From CBDCMJ01 sp965218875 (lineage in GTDB: Bacteria; Chloroflexota; Dehalococcoidia; Lucifugimonadales; UBA3495): a DNA stretch of 64,000 nucleotides. Location: the NCBI GenBank assembly GCA_965218875.1, contig OZ244707.1, positions 186,001-250,000 on the forward strand, given 5' to 3'. Below, piece by piece: positions 33,136 through 40,299 of this stretch (positions are counted from its first letter, which is position 1; each line of letters starts with the position of its first letter). Below the pieces are notes generated by a model. That model was given only the letters and a program-made list of their open reading frames with translations, had not been told where the DNA came from and ran no database searches. The position numbers were made by a program, and so were the translations under genes.

Positions 33136-33672
33136 ATGCGCTATCCATCGATGACCCTTGCGGTGCTTGGCTTTGTCCTCGTACTCGCCCTCATCGGCTG
33201 CAACAGCGGCTCAGAGTCCGGCAACGGGTCGGAATCCGGAGAGCATAGCAAAGCCTCAGAGTCCAGCAATGGGCCGGAATCCGGCGAGCATAGCGAAAGC
33301 TCAGATTCCGGCAGCGGGTCGGAGGCCGGCGAGCATAGCGAAGGCTCAGAGTCTGGCAGCGGGTCGGAGGCCGGGGAGGACGGGGAAGAATCCGGCACCC
33401 AGTTCGCCCTCGGCAATACCTTCGACGAGGTACGAGCCGGAGCACGGTTGGTTCTGTCGTACGACTTGGCCGCCAACGCCTTCAAGGGCAAGGTGGAGAA
33501 TACCACCGGGGCCACGCTGAGTAGAGTCAGAGTCGAGGTCCACCTCTCGAACGGAATCGAGTTGGGCCCGACGACCCCGGTCGACCTGGCTCCCGGCCAG
33601 GTAGCGGAGGTCACTCTCCCGGCAAGCAGCCAGCCCTTCGTCTCATGGAGCGCACACCCGGAAGTGGGCTGA
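33136..33672 (+). CDS. Lipoprotein with acidic Ser/Gly/Glu repeat stalk
   Basis: 178 residues. A lipoprotein signal MRYPSMTLAVLGFVLVLALIG with lipobox cysteine C22 is followed by four 15-residue units rich in Ser, Gly, Glu and His (SESGNGSESGEHSKA, SESSNGPESGEHSES, SDSGSGSEAGEHSEG, SESGSGSEAGEDGEE). The C-terminal ~85 residues form a beta domain (AFKGKVENTTGATLSRVRVE, VHLSNGIELGPTTPVDLAPG) resembling FxLYD/Ig-like modules for surface presentation. The start has GGGGGGAA upstream. It sits inside the tRNA-Phe island and is probably cargo. Function unknown. Confidence 0.75.
   Translation: MRYPSMTLAVLGFVLVLALIGCNSGSESGNGSESGEHSKASESSNGPESGEHSESSDSGSGSEAGEHSEGSESGSGSEAGEDGEESGTQFALGNTFDEVRAGARLVLSYDLAANAFKGKVENTTGATLSRVRVEVHLSNGIELGPTTPVDLAPGQVAEVTLPASSQPFVSWSAHPEVG
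33211..33390 (+). repeat. Four imperfect 45-bp tandem repeats
   Basis: Units start at 33211, 33256, 33301 and 33346, each with TCAGA(G/T)TC(C/T)(G/A)GCA and encoding 15 residues of the lipoprotein stalk. In-frame expansion or contraction would change stalk length. Confidence 0.85.
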
Positions 33673-33744
33673 TTCCTGGCCGGCCCTCGGTCGCATGGCA
33701 ACGTCAACACAGCCTATACGCTACCGCTTTGCAAAGACACCGGA

Positions 33745-33840
33745 GAGCCGGATGCGGCGAAAGTCGTGCGTCCGGTTCGGAGGGGGCGGGCGGGCAAGTG
33801 CTCCGGTAACTCGGGGCAACTCGCCGGCGGCCTACCCTAC
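33745..33840 (+). ncRNA. Group II intron 3' end (domains V and VI), ORF-less fragment
   Basis: 33745-33778 is a 34-nt hairpin GAGCCGGATGCGGC-GAAA-GTCGTGCGTCCGGTTC, matching domain V in length, GAAA tetraloop and AGC catalytic triad. The following ~60 nt (GGAGGGGG…CGGCCTACCCTAC) folds back on itself as expected for domain VI and ends in AC, the usual AY 3' end. There is no reverse-transcriptase gene, and domains I-IV are not recognisable upstream, where the lipoprotein gene lies. It abuts the 5' remnant of a PaREP1/HEPN gene at 33842, suggesting that gene was the insertion target. Confidence 0.75.
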
Positions 33841-33841
33841 A

Positions 33842-33957
33842 CGAAGATATCCGCTGCGGCTTACGTTAGCGTCACGCTAGACCTTTTCGCGGGCTATCCC
33901 GGGGAGATGCAGGCACTCGGGAAATATAGCGGGGACGTCCGATAAGGGGTAGGAGGG
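33842..33957 (-). other. 5' remnant of a third PaREP1/HEPN copy next to tRNA-Phe
   Basis: CGAAGATATCCGCTGCGG (33842-33859) is the antisense of codons for AAADIF, the N-terminal region of the HEPN-like paralogues. The rest up to the tRNA resembles 31518-31607 upstream of the copy at 31023-31550. The gene is cut exactly at the group II intron 3' end. Confidence 0.6.
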
Positions 33958-34033
33958 TGGTGCCGAGGGACAGAATCGAACTGTCGACACCGGCATTTTC
34001 AGTGCCGTGCTCTACCAACTGAGCTACCTCGGC
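33958..34033 (-). tRNA. tRNA-Phe (GAA anticodon)
   Basis: Minus strand: acceptor GCCGAGG/CCTCGGC, D-arm AGCTCAGTTGGTAGAGCA, anticodon stem CGGCA/TGCCG with loop CTGAAAA (anticodon GAA), T-arm CAGTTCGATTCTG, discriminator A and an encoded CCA (33958-33960). Its 3' end is duplicated at 31608-31627, marking it as an integration target. Confidence 0.95.
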
Positions 34034-34083
34034 GAGTAGGTTTCATATTAAGTCTGGCCGTGAAGCGCTGTCAAGGAAGCGAA

Positions 34084-34113
34084 TTGATAAGGGGATTGGC
34101 GGCGGCGTATAAT
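34084..34113 (+). promoter_or_regulatory. Probable sigma-70-type promoter of pdxS
   Basis: TTGATA (34084-34089) and TATAAT (34108-34113) are separated by 18 bp, about 50 bp upstream of the pdxS ATG. Confidence 0.65.
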
Positions 34114-34166
34114 ACAAGCGGCGTCCCTCTTACGCAGGGGTCCAGTCTTCACGGAGGATAGCAGCC

Positions 34167-35057
34167 ATGGTGGACCTTCTCACCGGTACCATGACCGTAA
34201 AAACCGGTCACGCTCAAATGCTGAAGGGCGGCGTCATCATGGACGTGGTCACTCCGGAGCAGGCCAGGATTGCCGCCGAGGCCGGAGCCGTGGCGGTTAT
34301 GGCCCTGGAGCGGGTGCCGGCCGACATCAGGGCCGACGGCGGGGTGGCCCGCATGACCGACCCGGCGGTGATCGCCGCCATCATGGACGCCGTGAGTATC
34401 CCGGTCATGGCCAAGTGCCGCATCGGGCACTTCGTGGAGGCCCAGGTGCTGGAGGCGCTGGGCGTGGACTATGTGGACGAGTCCGAGGTGCTGACCGTCG
34501 CCGACGAGGTGCACCACGTGTGGAAACACGACTTTACCGTGCCCTTCGTGTGCGGCTGTCGGGACCTGGGAGAGGCCCTTCGCCGCATGTCCGAGGGCGC
34601 GGCGATGATTCGCACCAAGGGCGAGGCCGGTACCGGCGACGTGGTGGAGGCGGTCCGCCACATGCGGGCGGTGCAGGACGCCATACGCAAGTTGCAGACC
34701 ATGCCGGAGGACGAGTTGGTGGTGGAGGCCCGCAACCTGGGTGTCAGCCTGGAGTTGCTGACCCGGACCAGGGAGTTGGGACGCCTGCCGGTGGTCAATT
34801 TCGCGGCGGGCGGGGTGGCCACCCCGGCCGATGCCGCCCTCATGATGCAGCTGGGAGCCGACGGGGTCTTCGTGGGGTCCGGCATATTCAAGTCCGGGGA
34901 CCCGGTGCGGCGAGGCCACGCCATCGTCCAGGCCGTGACCCATTACAACGACCCCAAGATCATCAGCGATGTTTCGAGGGACCTGGGAGAGCCCATGGTC
35001 GGCATCAGCACCCGGTCCATCCCCGAGGAGGAACTCCTGGCTCCCAGGAGTCTCTAG
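34167..35057 (+). CDS. pdxS: Pyridoxal 5'-phosphate synthase subunit PdxS
   Basis: 296 residues, a (beta/alpha)8 enzyme making PLP from ribose 5-phosphate, glyceraldehyde 3-phosphate and ammonia. Signatures: GHAQMLKGGVIMDVVTPEQA, MALERVPADIRADGGVARM (with the first imine-forming Lys nearby), VMAKCRIGHFVEAQVLEALG, DESEVLTVADE, MIRTKGEAGTGDVVEAVRH and NFAAGGVATPADAALMMQLG. A GGAGG precedes the ATG. The glutaminase partner pdxT lies 198 bp downstream on the same strand; nothing was recognised in the gap. Confidence 0.97.
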   Translation: MVDLLTGTMTVKTGHAQMLKGGVIMDVVTPEQARIAAEAGAVAVMALERVPADIRADGGVARMTDPAVIAAIMDAVSIPVMAKCRIGHFVEAQVLEALGVDYVDESEVLTVADEVHHVWKHDFTVPFVCGCRDLGEALRRMSEGAAMIRTKGEAGTGDVVEAVRHMRAVQDAIRKLQTMPEDELVVEARNLGVSLELLTRTRELGRLPVVNFAAGGVATPADAALMMQLGADGVFVGSGIFKSGDPVRRGHAIVQAVTHYNDPKIISDVSRDLGEPMVGISTRSIPEEELLAPRSL

Positions 35058-35255
35058 CCGAGGGCCATGGGGAAGCCCGGCGGGTCTATTTCCATCGAGT
35101 TGCGAGCAGGCGAGCTGCGGGGAGGCCGTGGCGTACCTACTATTTGCGGCCGCGGCAGCCCGGGATGCTCTGCGATGGGGCCAGGCCAAGACAGGTCCAC
35201 AGCCGTCCGGGCGCGGCCCGGGCATTATTAACCGAGAGCGAGGCGTCCGTCCCAA

Positions 35256-35837
35256 TTGGAAGTAGGTGTCTTGGCGGTCCAGGGGGACTTTGCCGAACAT
35301 ATCGCGTTATTGAGGCGCTTGGGGGTAGAAGCGCGAGAGGTGAGGCTGCCCCGGCACCTGGAAAAAGTGAACGGCCTCATCATCCCTGGCGGGGAGAGCA
35401 CCACGCTGAGCAGGCTCATGAGCTTGTATGAACTCCGGGAGCCGGTAGCGCAGATGGCCCGGCGGGGACAAGTGGTGTGGGGGACCTGCGCCGGCATGAT
35501 CATGATGGCCCATGAGATTACGGAAGAGGACCCGTCGCCCCTGGGCATAATGGACATTGGGGTCCACCGCAACGCCTTCGGACGGCAGGTGGACAGCTTC
35601 GAGCAGGACTTGGACATCTCCATCATGGGCGAAACGCCCTTCCCCGGGGTGTTCATCCGGGCCCCGGCCGTCATCCGGGTCGGCCGGGAAGTCGAGGTGC
35701 TGGCGTCGCTGCCCAGCGGAGTGCCAGTGGCCGTACAGCAGGGCAACCTGTTGGCCACGTCGTTTCACCCCGAACTAACCAGCGACACCCGCTTCCACCG
35801 CCACTTTCTGGACCTCCTCCCGGTGCGTTCGGAATGA
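35256..35837 (+). CDS. pdxT: Pyridoxal 5'-phosphate synthase glutaminase subunit PdxT
   Basis: 193 residues from a TTG (MEVGVLAVQGDFAEH); supplies ammonia from glutamine to PdxS. It has the class-I amidotransferase triad: GTCAGMIMMA (nucleophile Cys) and TSFHPELTSDTRFH (His and Glu). The oxyanion GGEST motif is in LIIPGGESTTLSRLM. Its stop overlaps the start of the next gene by 4 bp. Confidence 0.96.
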   Translation: MEVGVLAVQGDFAEHIALLRRLGVEAREVRLPRHLEKVNGLIIPGGESTTLSRLMSLYELREPVAQMARRGQVVWGTCAGMIMMAHEITEEDPSPLGIMDIGVHRNAFGRQVDSFEQDLDISIMGETPFPGVFIRAPAVIRVGREVEVLASLPSGVPVAVQQGNLLATSFHPELTSDTRFHRHFLDLLPVRSE

Positions 35838-36805
35838 CCCAGACGCTGCCTCCCAGCCACTTGCTGCGGTGCATCCTGTTCAACCAGCCCCGGGGGCCCA
35901 ACCTGGCCTGCACCATGCGGGGCTTGGTCAGCGGCCGGCCGGCCAGCATGTATGACATATGGCGGGAGACTCTGGCCCAACGCCGGCGGCGGATTACCTT
36001 GGCTCGCTGGAATGGAGCCGAGCTGGCGGGCTGGGCCTCGGCCCGGGTCCGCAGCGGCCATAGGGCTTGGGAACTCGACCAGTTGTTCGCCGACTGCGCC
36101 GAGGTCCGGTTTCCAGGGCAGGAGAGCGAGGCGTATTTTCCGCAAGAGAACGCCCAGCACGTCATGCAGGAGCTCCTGGAGCGCATCGTCCAGCAGGCGG
36201 GCGAGTCCAGCGCCGAGCGGGTGTTCTTGCGGGTCCCCCTGGGCAGCCCCGTCTTCTCGGCGGCGCGGCGCGCCGGGTTCTTCCCTGGCTACCAGGAGGT
36301 GCTGTTGGAAAGCCGGGCCGAACGGGGACCGGGGTCGCCGTCGGACAGCGGCTCGACCCCCGGCGACCTCTGGCGGGACTTGCTGCCGGAAGACCACTAC
36401 TCGCTATTTCAGTTGTATTACGCGGCCACTCCTCAGCCGGTGCGGACCGCCGTCGCCCTGACCTTCGACCAGTGGCGGGACGCCCAGGAGCCCCTGGACC
36501 GCCGTCGCAGCCGAGTGCTCAAGCATAACGGACGGGTTGTCGGTTGGCTGGGCCTGTCCCGCTGCGGGCAGGCGACGGCCGCGGACGCCATGGTCCATCC
36601 GGAGTTTCCGCAGTTGTGGCCTGATCTGGCGGAGCAGGCGCTGCGGCAGGAAGGCCCGGTCAGGTGGCTGGTCCCCGATTACCAGGAGCCGGCTCTCGGT
36701 TCTCTGGTCTGGCGGGGGTTCCACGATACGGCGCGATACCTGGTGATGATCAAGAGGGTGGCTGTTCCCGTGGTGCGGCCCGCAATGGCCGCCGTGGAGG
36801 CTTAG
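35834..36805 (+). CDS. Conserved hypothetical, GNAT-like
   Basis: 323 residues, no signal or membrane segment. The layout suggests two tandem acetyltransferase-like halves: an N-terminal half with LVSGRPASMYDIW and TLARWNGAELAGWASARVRS, and a C-terminal half with RRSRVLKHNGRVVGWLGLSR and LVWRGFHDTARYLVMIKRVA. No acetyl-CoA pyrophosphate loop (Q/RxxGxG/A) is clear, so catalysis is doubtful. It is translationally coupled to pdxT and followed 2 bp later by the R3H ATPase. Confidence 0.6.
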   Translation: MTQTLPPSHLLRCILFNQPRGPNLACTMRGLVSGRPASMYDIWRETLAQRRRRITLARWNGAELAGWASARVRSGHRAWELDQLFADCAEVRFPGQESEAYFPQENAQHVMQELLERIVQQAGESSAERVFLRVPLGSPVFSAARRAGFFPGYQEVLLESRAERGPGSPSDSGSTPGDLWRDLLPEDHYSLFQLYYAATPQPVRTAVALTFDQWRDAQEPLDRRRSRVLKHNGRVVGWLGLSRCGQATAADAMVHPEFPQLWPDLAEQALRQEGPVRWLVPDYQEPALGSLVWRGFHDTARYLVMIKRVAVPVVRPAMAAVEA

Positions 36806-36807
36806 GC

Positions 36808-38415
36808 TTGGCAGTTGAGCAGGATTCCATCCGGGCCGAGCTTGACCGTCTTATCGACCTGCTGCCCCCGCGGGTCATTAGCTCCCTGCGCGGCCGCGAT
36901 GACCTGGAGGACCTTCTGGAGGTGGTGCTGGACTTGGGCCGGGCGCCGGAAGCGCGGTTCCTCAACAACGACGTTTCCCTGGGCGAGGAGGAAGTCACCG
37001 CCGAAGACCTGGAGCACGTGATCCAGCGGGTTGGGGAGTTCGGTGACGACCACCGGGCGGGCATCGAACGCACCCTGCACCGGGTGTCGTCCATCCTCAA
37101 CCGCAAGGGGCGCGTGATCGGGATTACCTGCCGGGTAGGGCGGGCGGTCTTCGGCACCGTAGAGATCATCGAAGACCTGGCGCTGTCCGGAAAGAACATC
37201 CTGCTGCTGGGCCGGCCCGGCGTGGGCAAGACCACCATGCTGCGGGAGATGGCCCGGGTCCTCTCGGAGGAGGCCAGGAAGCGGGTGATCATCGTGGATA
37301 CTTCCAACGAGATCGCCGGCGACGGGGACGTTCCCCACTCGGCCATCGGGCGCTCCCGGCGGATGCAGGTCCCCACCCCGGCCAAGCAGCACGGGGTGAT
37401 GATCGAGGCCGTCGAAAACCACATGCCCGAGGTGATCATAATCGACGAGATGGGCACGGAGCAGGAGGCCGCCGCCGCCCGCACAATTGCCGAACGCGGG
37501 GTGCAACTGGTCGCCACCGCTCACGGCAACACCCTGGACAACCTGATCATGAACCCAACCCTTTCCGATCTGGTTGGCGGAGTGCAGACGGTCACCCTTG
37601 GCGATCAGGAAGCCAGGTACCGGGGCACCCAAAAGAGCGTCCTGGAGCGCAAGGCCCCGCCCACCTTCGACGTGGTGGTGGAAATACAAAGCTGGGAGCG
37701 TCTGGCGGTCCACGACGACGTGGCCCAGGTGGTGGACCAGTGGCTCAGGGGCTTCCCCATCGCCGCCGAGGTCCGCTGGCTGGGAGAAGACGGCCGGATA
37801 AATCGGGTCCGTGAAGGCAGGCACGTCGACACCAACACCCCCGCGCCCTGGGCTGCGGACTACCAGGCCCCGCGGCCCGTGGACGGCCAACAACCCCCGT
37901 CCGGCGCTGTCACGGCAGGGGAAGCCGATCCCAGGGTGTTCCTCTTTGGCGTGGGCAAGGACAAGGTGGAGGCCGCCGCCGCCGGCGCCAGGGTGCCGGT
38001 GGAGGTGGTCAACGAGCTGCGCCGGGCCGACGCGGTGCTAACTACCAAGACGCACTACCGGCGAGGGTCTCAGTTGGTGAGGATTGCCGAGGCTACGGGG
38101 AAGCCCGTGTACGTCCTGCGCAAGAACACTGTGCCGCAGGTGGAGGACTTTCTGCGCACCCTGGCCAAAGACGGGGGGAGGGACGCTCCACGGCCCCGCG
38201 CCGACGAGGAGCATTCTGAGGAGGTGTTGGCCCGGGCCATGGAAGAGGCCGAAGAAGCGGCCAACCGAGTGCTGAGCGGCGAAAGCTCGGTACGCCTGTC
38301 GCCGCAACGTTCCTACGTGCGGAGGCTGCAACACCTGTTGGGCAACCGGTATAACGTGGCCTCCACCAGTCAGGGGAGGGACCCGGAGCGGGCCGTCTTG
38401 TTCTACCGGGTGTAG
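36808..38415 (+). CDS. R3H-domain AAA ATPase (Ycf45/SpoIIIAA-like)
   Basis: 535 residues from a TTG two bases after the preceding stop; the longer frame upstream overlaps the preceding gene and is rejected. An N-terminal helical domain (ELDRLIDLLPPRVISSLRGR) is followed by a P-loop ATPase with Walker A LLLGRPGVGKTTMLREMARV (~134) and Walker B EVIIIDEMGTEQEA. A linker leads to a C-terminal KH-like/R3H module (~500-535, YVRRLQHLLGNRYNVASTSQ). Relatives are plastid Ycf45 and bacterial single-stranded-nucleic-acid-binding ATPases of unclear function. Confidence 0.85.
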   Translation: MAVEQDSIRAELDRLIDLLPPRVISSLRGRDDLEDLLEVVLDLGRAPEARFLNNDVSLGEEEVTAEDLEHVIQRVGEFGDDHRAGIERTLHRVSSILNRKGRVIGITCRVGRAVFGTVEIIEDLALSGKNILLLGRPGVGKTTMLREMARVLSEEARKRVIIVDTSNEIAGDGDVPHSAIGRSRRMQVPTPAKQHGVMIEAVENHMPEVIIIDEMGTEQEAAAARTIAERGVQLVATAHGNTLDNLIMNPTLSDLVGGVQTVTLGDQEARYRGTQKSVLERKAPPTFDVVVEIQSWERLAVHDDVAQVVDQWLRGFPIAAEVRWLGEDGRINRVREGRHVDTNTPAPWAADYQAPRPVDGQQPPSGAVTAGEADPRVFLFGVGKDKVEAAAAGARVPVEVVNELRRADAVLTTKTHYRRGSQLVRIAEATGKPVYVLRKNTVPQVEDFLRTLAKDGGRDAPRPRADEEHSEEVLARAMEEAEEAANRVLSGESSVRLSPQRSYVRRLQHLLGNRYNVASTSQGRDPERAVLFYRV

Positions 38416-38507
38416 GCGCGCCGGCGCCGCGGACTAAGCGCCGCCGCGGCGTAGAGCAGCGGGCCCCCCGCTGATACTACCCCAAGAGTCCCCCGCAGGA
38501 GTTCAGA

Positions 38508-39227
38508 GTGCCGAAGGGTCTCTTCATCGTATTGGAGGGATGCGAGGGTTCCGGTAAGAGCACCCAGGCCAAACGGCTGCACGAGCGGGTATTGGAGAGT
38601 CAGCCTCGCGCGGTGTTGGTGCACGAACCCGGGACCACACCGCTGGGCAATTACCTCCGCAATTACCTCAAGAGCAAGCAGCCGCTGTCGAGAGAAGCCG
38701 AACTATTGCTTTTCGAGGCCGCCAGGGCGCAGCTGGTCTCCGACCAGATCAACCCCAACCTGGCCGCCGGCCGCGTGGTTATCGCCGACCGGTTCACCGG
38801 TTCGTCCATCGCCTACCAGGGGCATGGGAGGCGGCTTGACGTAGGACTGGTCCGTAGCCTTAACGACTTCGCCACTGGCCAGTTGACCCCTCAGATCACT
38901 TTTCTGTTGGACATCGATCCCGCGGCGGGGCTGAAACGGGTGGGAGAACCCCAGCTGCGCCTGCCATTGGAACCGGATGCCGCGACTGGGCCGGCCAGGC
39001 AGGACGTGGCGGGACACCGGCGATTCGAGGACCAGGACCTGGCGTTTCATTCGCGGGTTAGGCGCGGATACCTGGACTTGGCGGCGGGACTGCCGGACGA
39101 GTGGCAGGTAGTCGACGGCAGCCTTCCCGAAGAGGATATAGCCAGGCTCATTTGGGAACAGGTGGAGCCGTTGCTGCCGGGCTCCAGCCCCGGCGGCCCG
39201 GACGAATCCACGGGGAGAGCGATATAA
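38508..39227 (+). CDS. tmk: Thymidylate kinase
   Basis: 239 residues from a GTG; phosphorylates dTMP to dTDP. P-loop IVLEGCEGSGKSTQAKRL (~7-24), the DRF/Y motif VIADRFTGSSIAYQGHGR (~89-106) and the conserved LLDIDPAAGLKRVG. The lid region (~150-170) is longer than usual and Arg/Pro-rich. A perfect hairpin follows the stop. Confidence 0.94.
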   Translation: MPKGLFIVLEGCEGSGKSTQAKRLHERVLESQPRAVLVHEPGTTPLGNYLRNYLKSKQPLSREAELLLFEAARAQLVSDQINPNLAAGRVVIADRFTGSSIAYQGHGRRLDVGLVRSLNDFATGQLTPQITFLLDIDPAAGLKRVGEPQLRLPLEPDAATGPARQDVAGHRRFEDQDLAFHSRVRRGYLDLAAGLPDEWQVVDGSLPEEDIARLIWEQVEPLLPGSSPGGPDESTGRAI

Positions 39228-39231
39228 AGGA

Positions 39232-39260
39232 CCAGCCCCTACTGCAACAGTAGGGGCTGG
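39232..39260 (+). terminator. Hairpin between convergent tmk and selenoprotein genes
   Basis: A perfect 13-bp stem CCAGCCCCTACTG / CAGTAGGGGCTGG with a CAA loop, just after tmk. No T-tract follows on either strand, so efficiency is uncertain; its position suits a shared terminator for the convergent genes. Confidence 0.65.
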
Positions 39261-39299
39261 CGGTCATCATCCCAAAACCGGGGTCCGTGCCTGGCGCCT

Positions 39300-39584
39300 T
39301 TAATCGTCGGCGGCAGCCGGCTCCAGGGTGGCCAGCTTTTCCCGGACAAAGGCCAGCATTTCCCTCACCCGCTTGAGGTCGGGGAAAACGTTGCCTTCAC
39401 CCTTCTTGTCGTAAATCCTCTCGCCGTCCACAAAGACTTCCATTATGGACTGGCCGCGCGGGGAAATGGTGACTGCGGCGTCCGGCCCGAAGTGCCGGAA
39501 GAACTCATTCGCCATCCACGTGGCGGTTCCCAGATGCTGTCATTTAACACAGTAAGTAATCTCGATCTGGACTTTGCCTTCCAT
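39300..39584 (-). CDS. SelW/Rdx-family selenoprotein (in-frame TGA = Sec)
   Basis: Read from ATG 39584, the frame is MEGKVQIEITYCVK, TGA (39540-39542), then QHLGTATWMANEFFRHFGPD, AAVTISPRGQSIMEVFVDGE and RIYDKKGEGNVFPDLKRVRE to the stop at 39300. With TGA as selenocysteine this is 94 residues in the Rdx (SelW/SelT/SelH) thioredoxin-like fold: beta strand, C12-V-K-U15 (CxxU), helix, two strands with VFVDGERIYDKK, helix. A strong RBS (GAGAGG) precedes ATG 39584. A small hairpin (39510-39525) follows the TGA by 14 nt, where a bacterial SECIS would lie. Starting at ATG 39515 would lose strand 1 and the redox motif. Role: a thiol/selenol oxidoreductase. Confidence 0.82.
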
Positions 39585-39819
39585 CCCGGTTCCTCTCCCA
39601 GTGTAGTTTCGAACCATTCAGACCCAGTTTAACCCAAGGCGGCCCCAAGTCAACCCGTGCCCGGCGCAGGCAACCGGCCAGTCTTGGCGAGAGATGCTGA
39701 ATCGCTCTCTTGTTGTCAGTGCGAGAGGCGCAACGTTTCCGCGACGATTTGCCGTTCCGGAGCCACAGTTCCTGCCATTCCGCAACGCCCGTCCCTGTCA
39801 TTCCGCAGCCCCCCACCGT

Positions 39820-40022
39820 GTCATTCCGCTGGAGCGCAGCGACGAGGAATCCAAAATGCATAACCGCAAGACCCGGCTGCTGGACGAGAAACCGTGCCGC
39901 AGCGGGGACTTTAGGAATGGTCTGAATAAGTCCCAATTGGACCCATGGTTAGATACAAAGACGGGCTGATTTAGCCACTTGTTCAGACCATTCTTAGATT
40001 CCTCGGCTGCGCTCGGAATGAC
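39820..40022. repeat. Palindromic GTCATTCC repeat with a nested inverted-repeat insert
   Basis: Left arm GTCATTCCGCTGGAGCGCAG…GAGGAATC; right arm TTAGATTCCTCGGCTGCGCT…GGAATGAC. Nested inside is an 87-bp segment with its own ~21-bp inverted ends: TTAGGAATGGTCTGAATAAG (from 39911) and the complement ACTTGTTCAGACCATTCTTA (from 39977). Further truncated left arms precede it at 39776-39819. The stretch 40023-40299 beyond has two imperfect ~38-bp direct repeats (GGAG(T/C)AGG(G/A)AGCGAT…) near 40096 and 40163 and no gene. Confidence 0.75.
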
Positions 40023-40299
40023 AGGGGGGAAGGAAAGCGGAATGACCGGCGCTGTGTCCGAAATGACGCGTGGCCATTGAAAATGACAATGGAACTGGAG
40101 TAGGGAGCGATGGACGCCTGCATAGGGATTCACAGAGAGGCTGTAGTAGGTAGGTAGGGACCCTGGAGCAGGAAGCGATAGGGGCCTGCGTAGGGAGTGA
40201 CGCGGAAGCGCGCGTTCACAACGAGGTGCCGGGCGGCATCGGGAGTCGGGCGGTGGATTGCGTTCGGCAAGACCGGAAAGCCGAAAGCTCCGGCCCGGA

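Noticed and set aside
36664..36807. 48-residue extension of the R3H ATPase
   Set aside because: It lies within the preceding gene in another frame and has no RBS; TTG 36808 directly follows the upstream stop.
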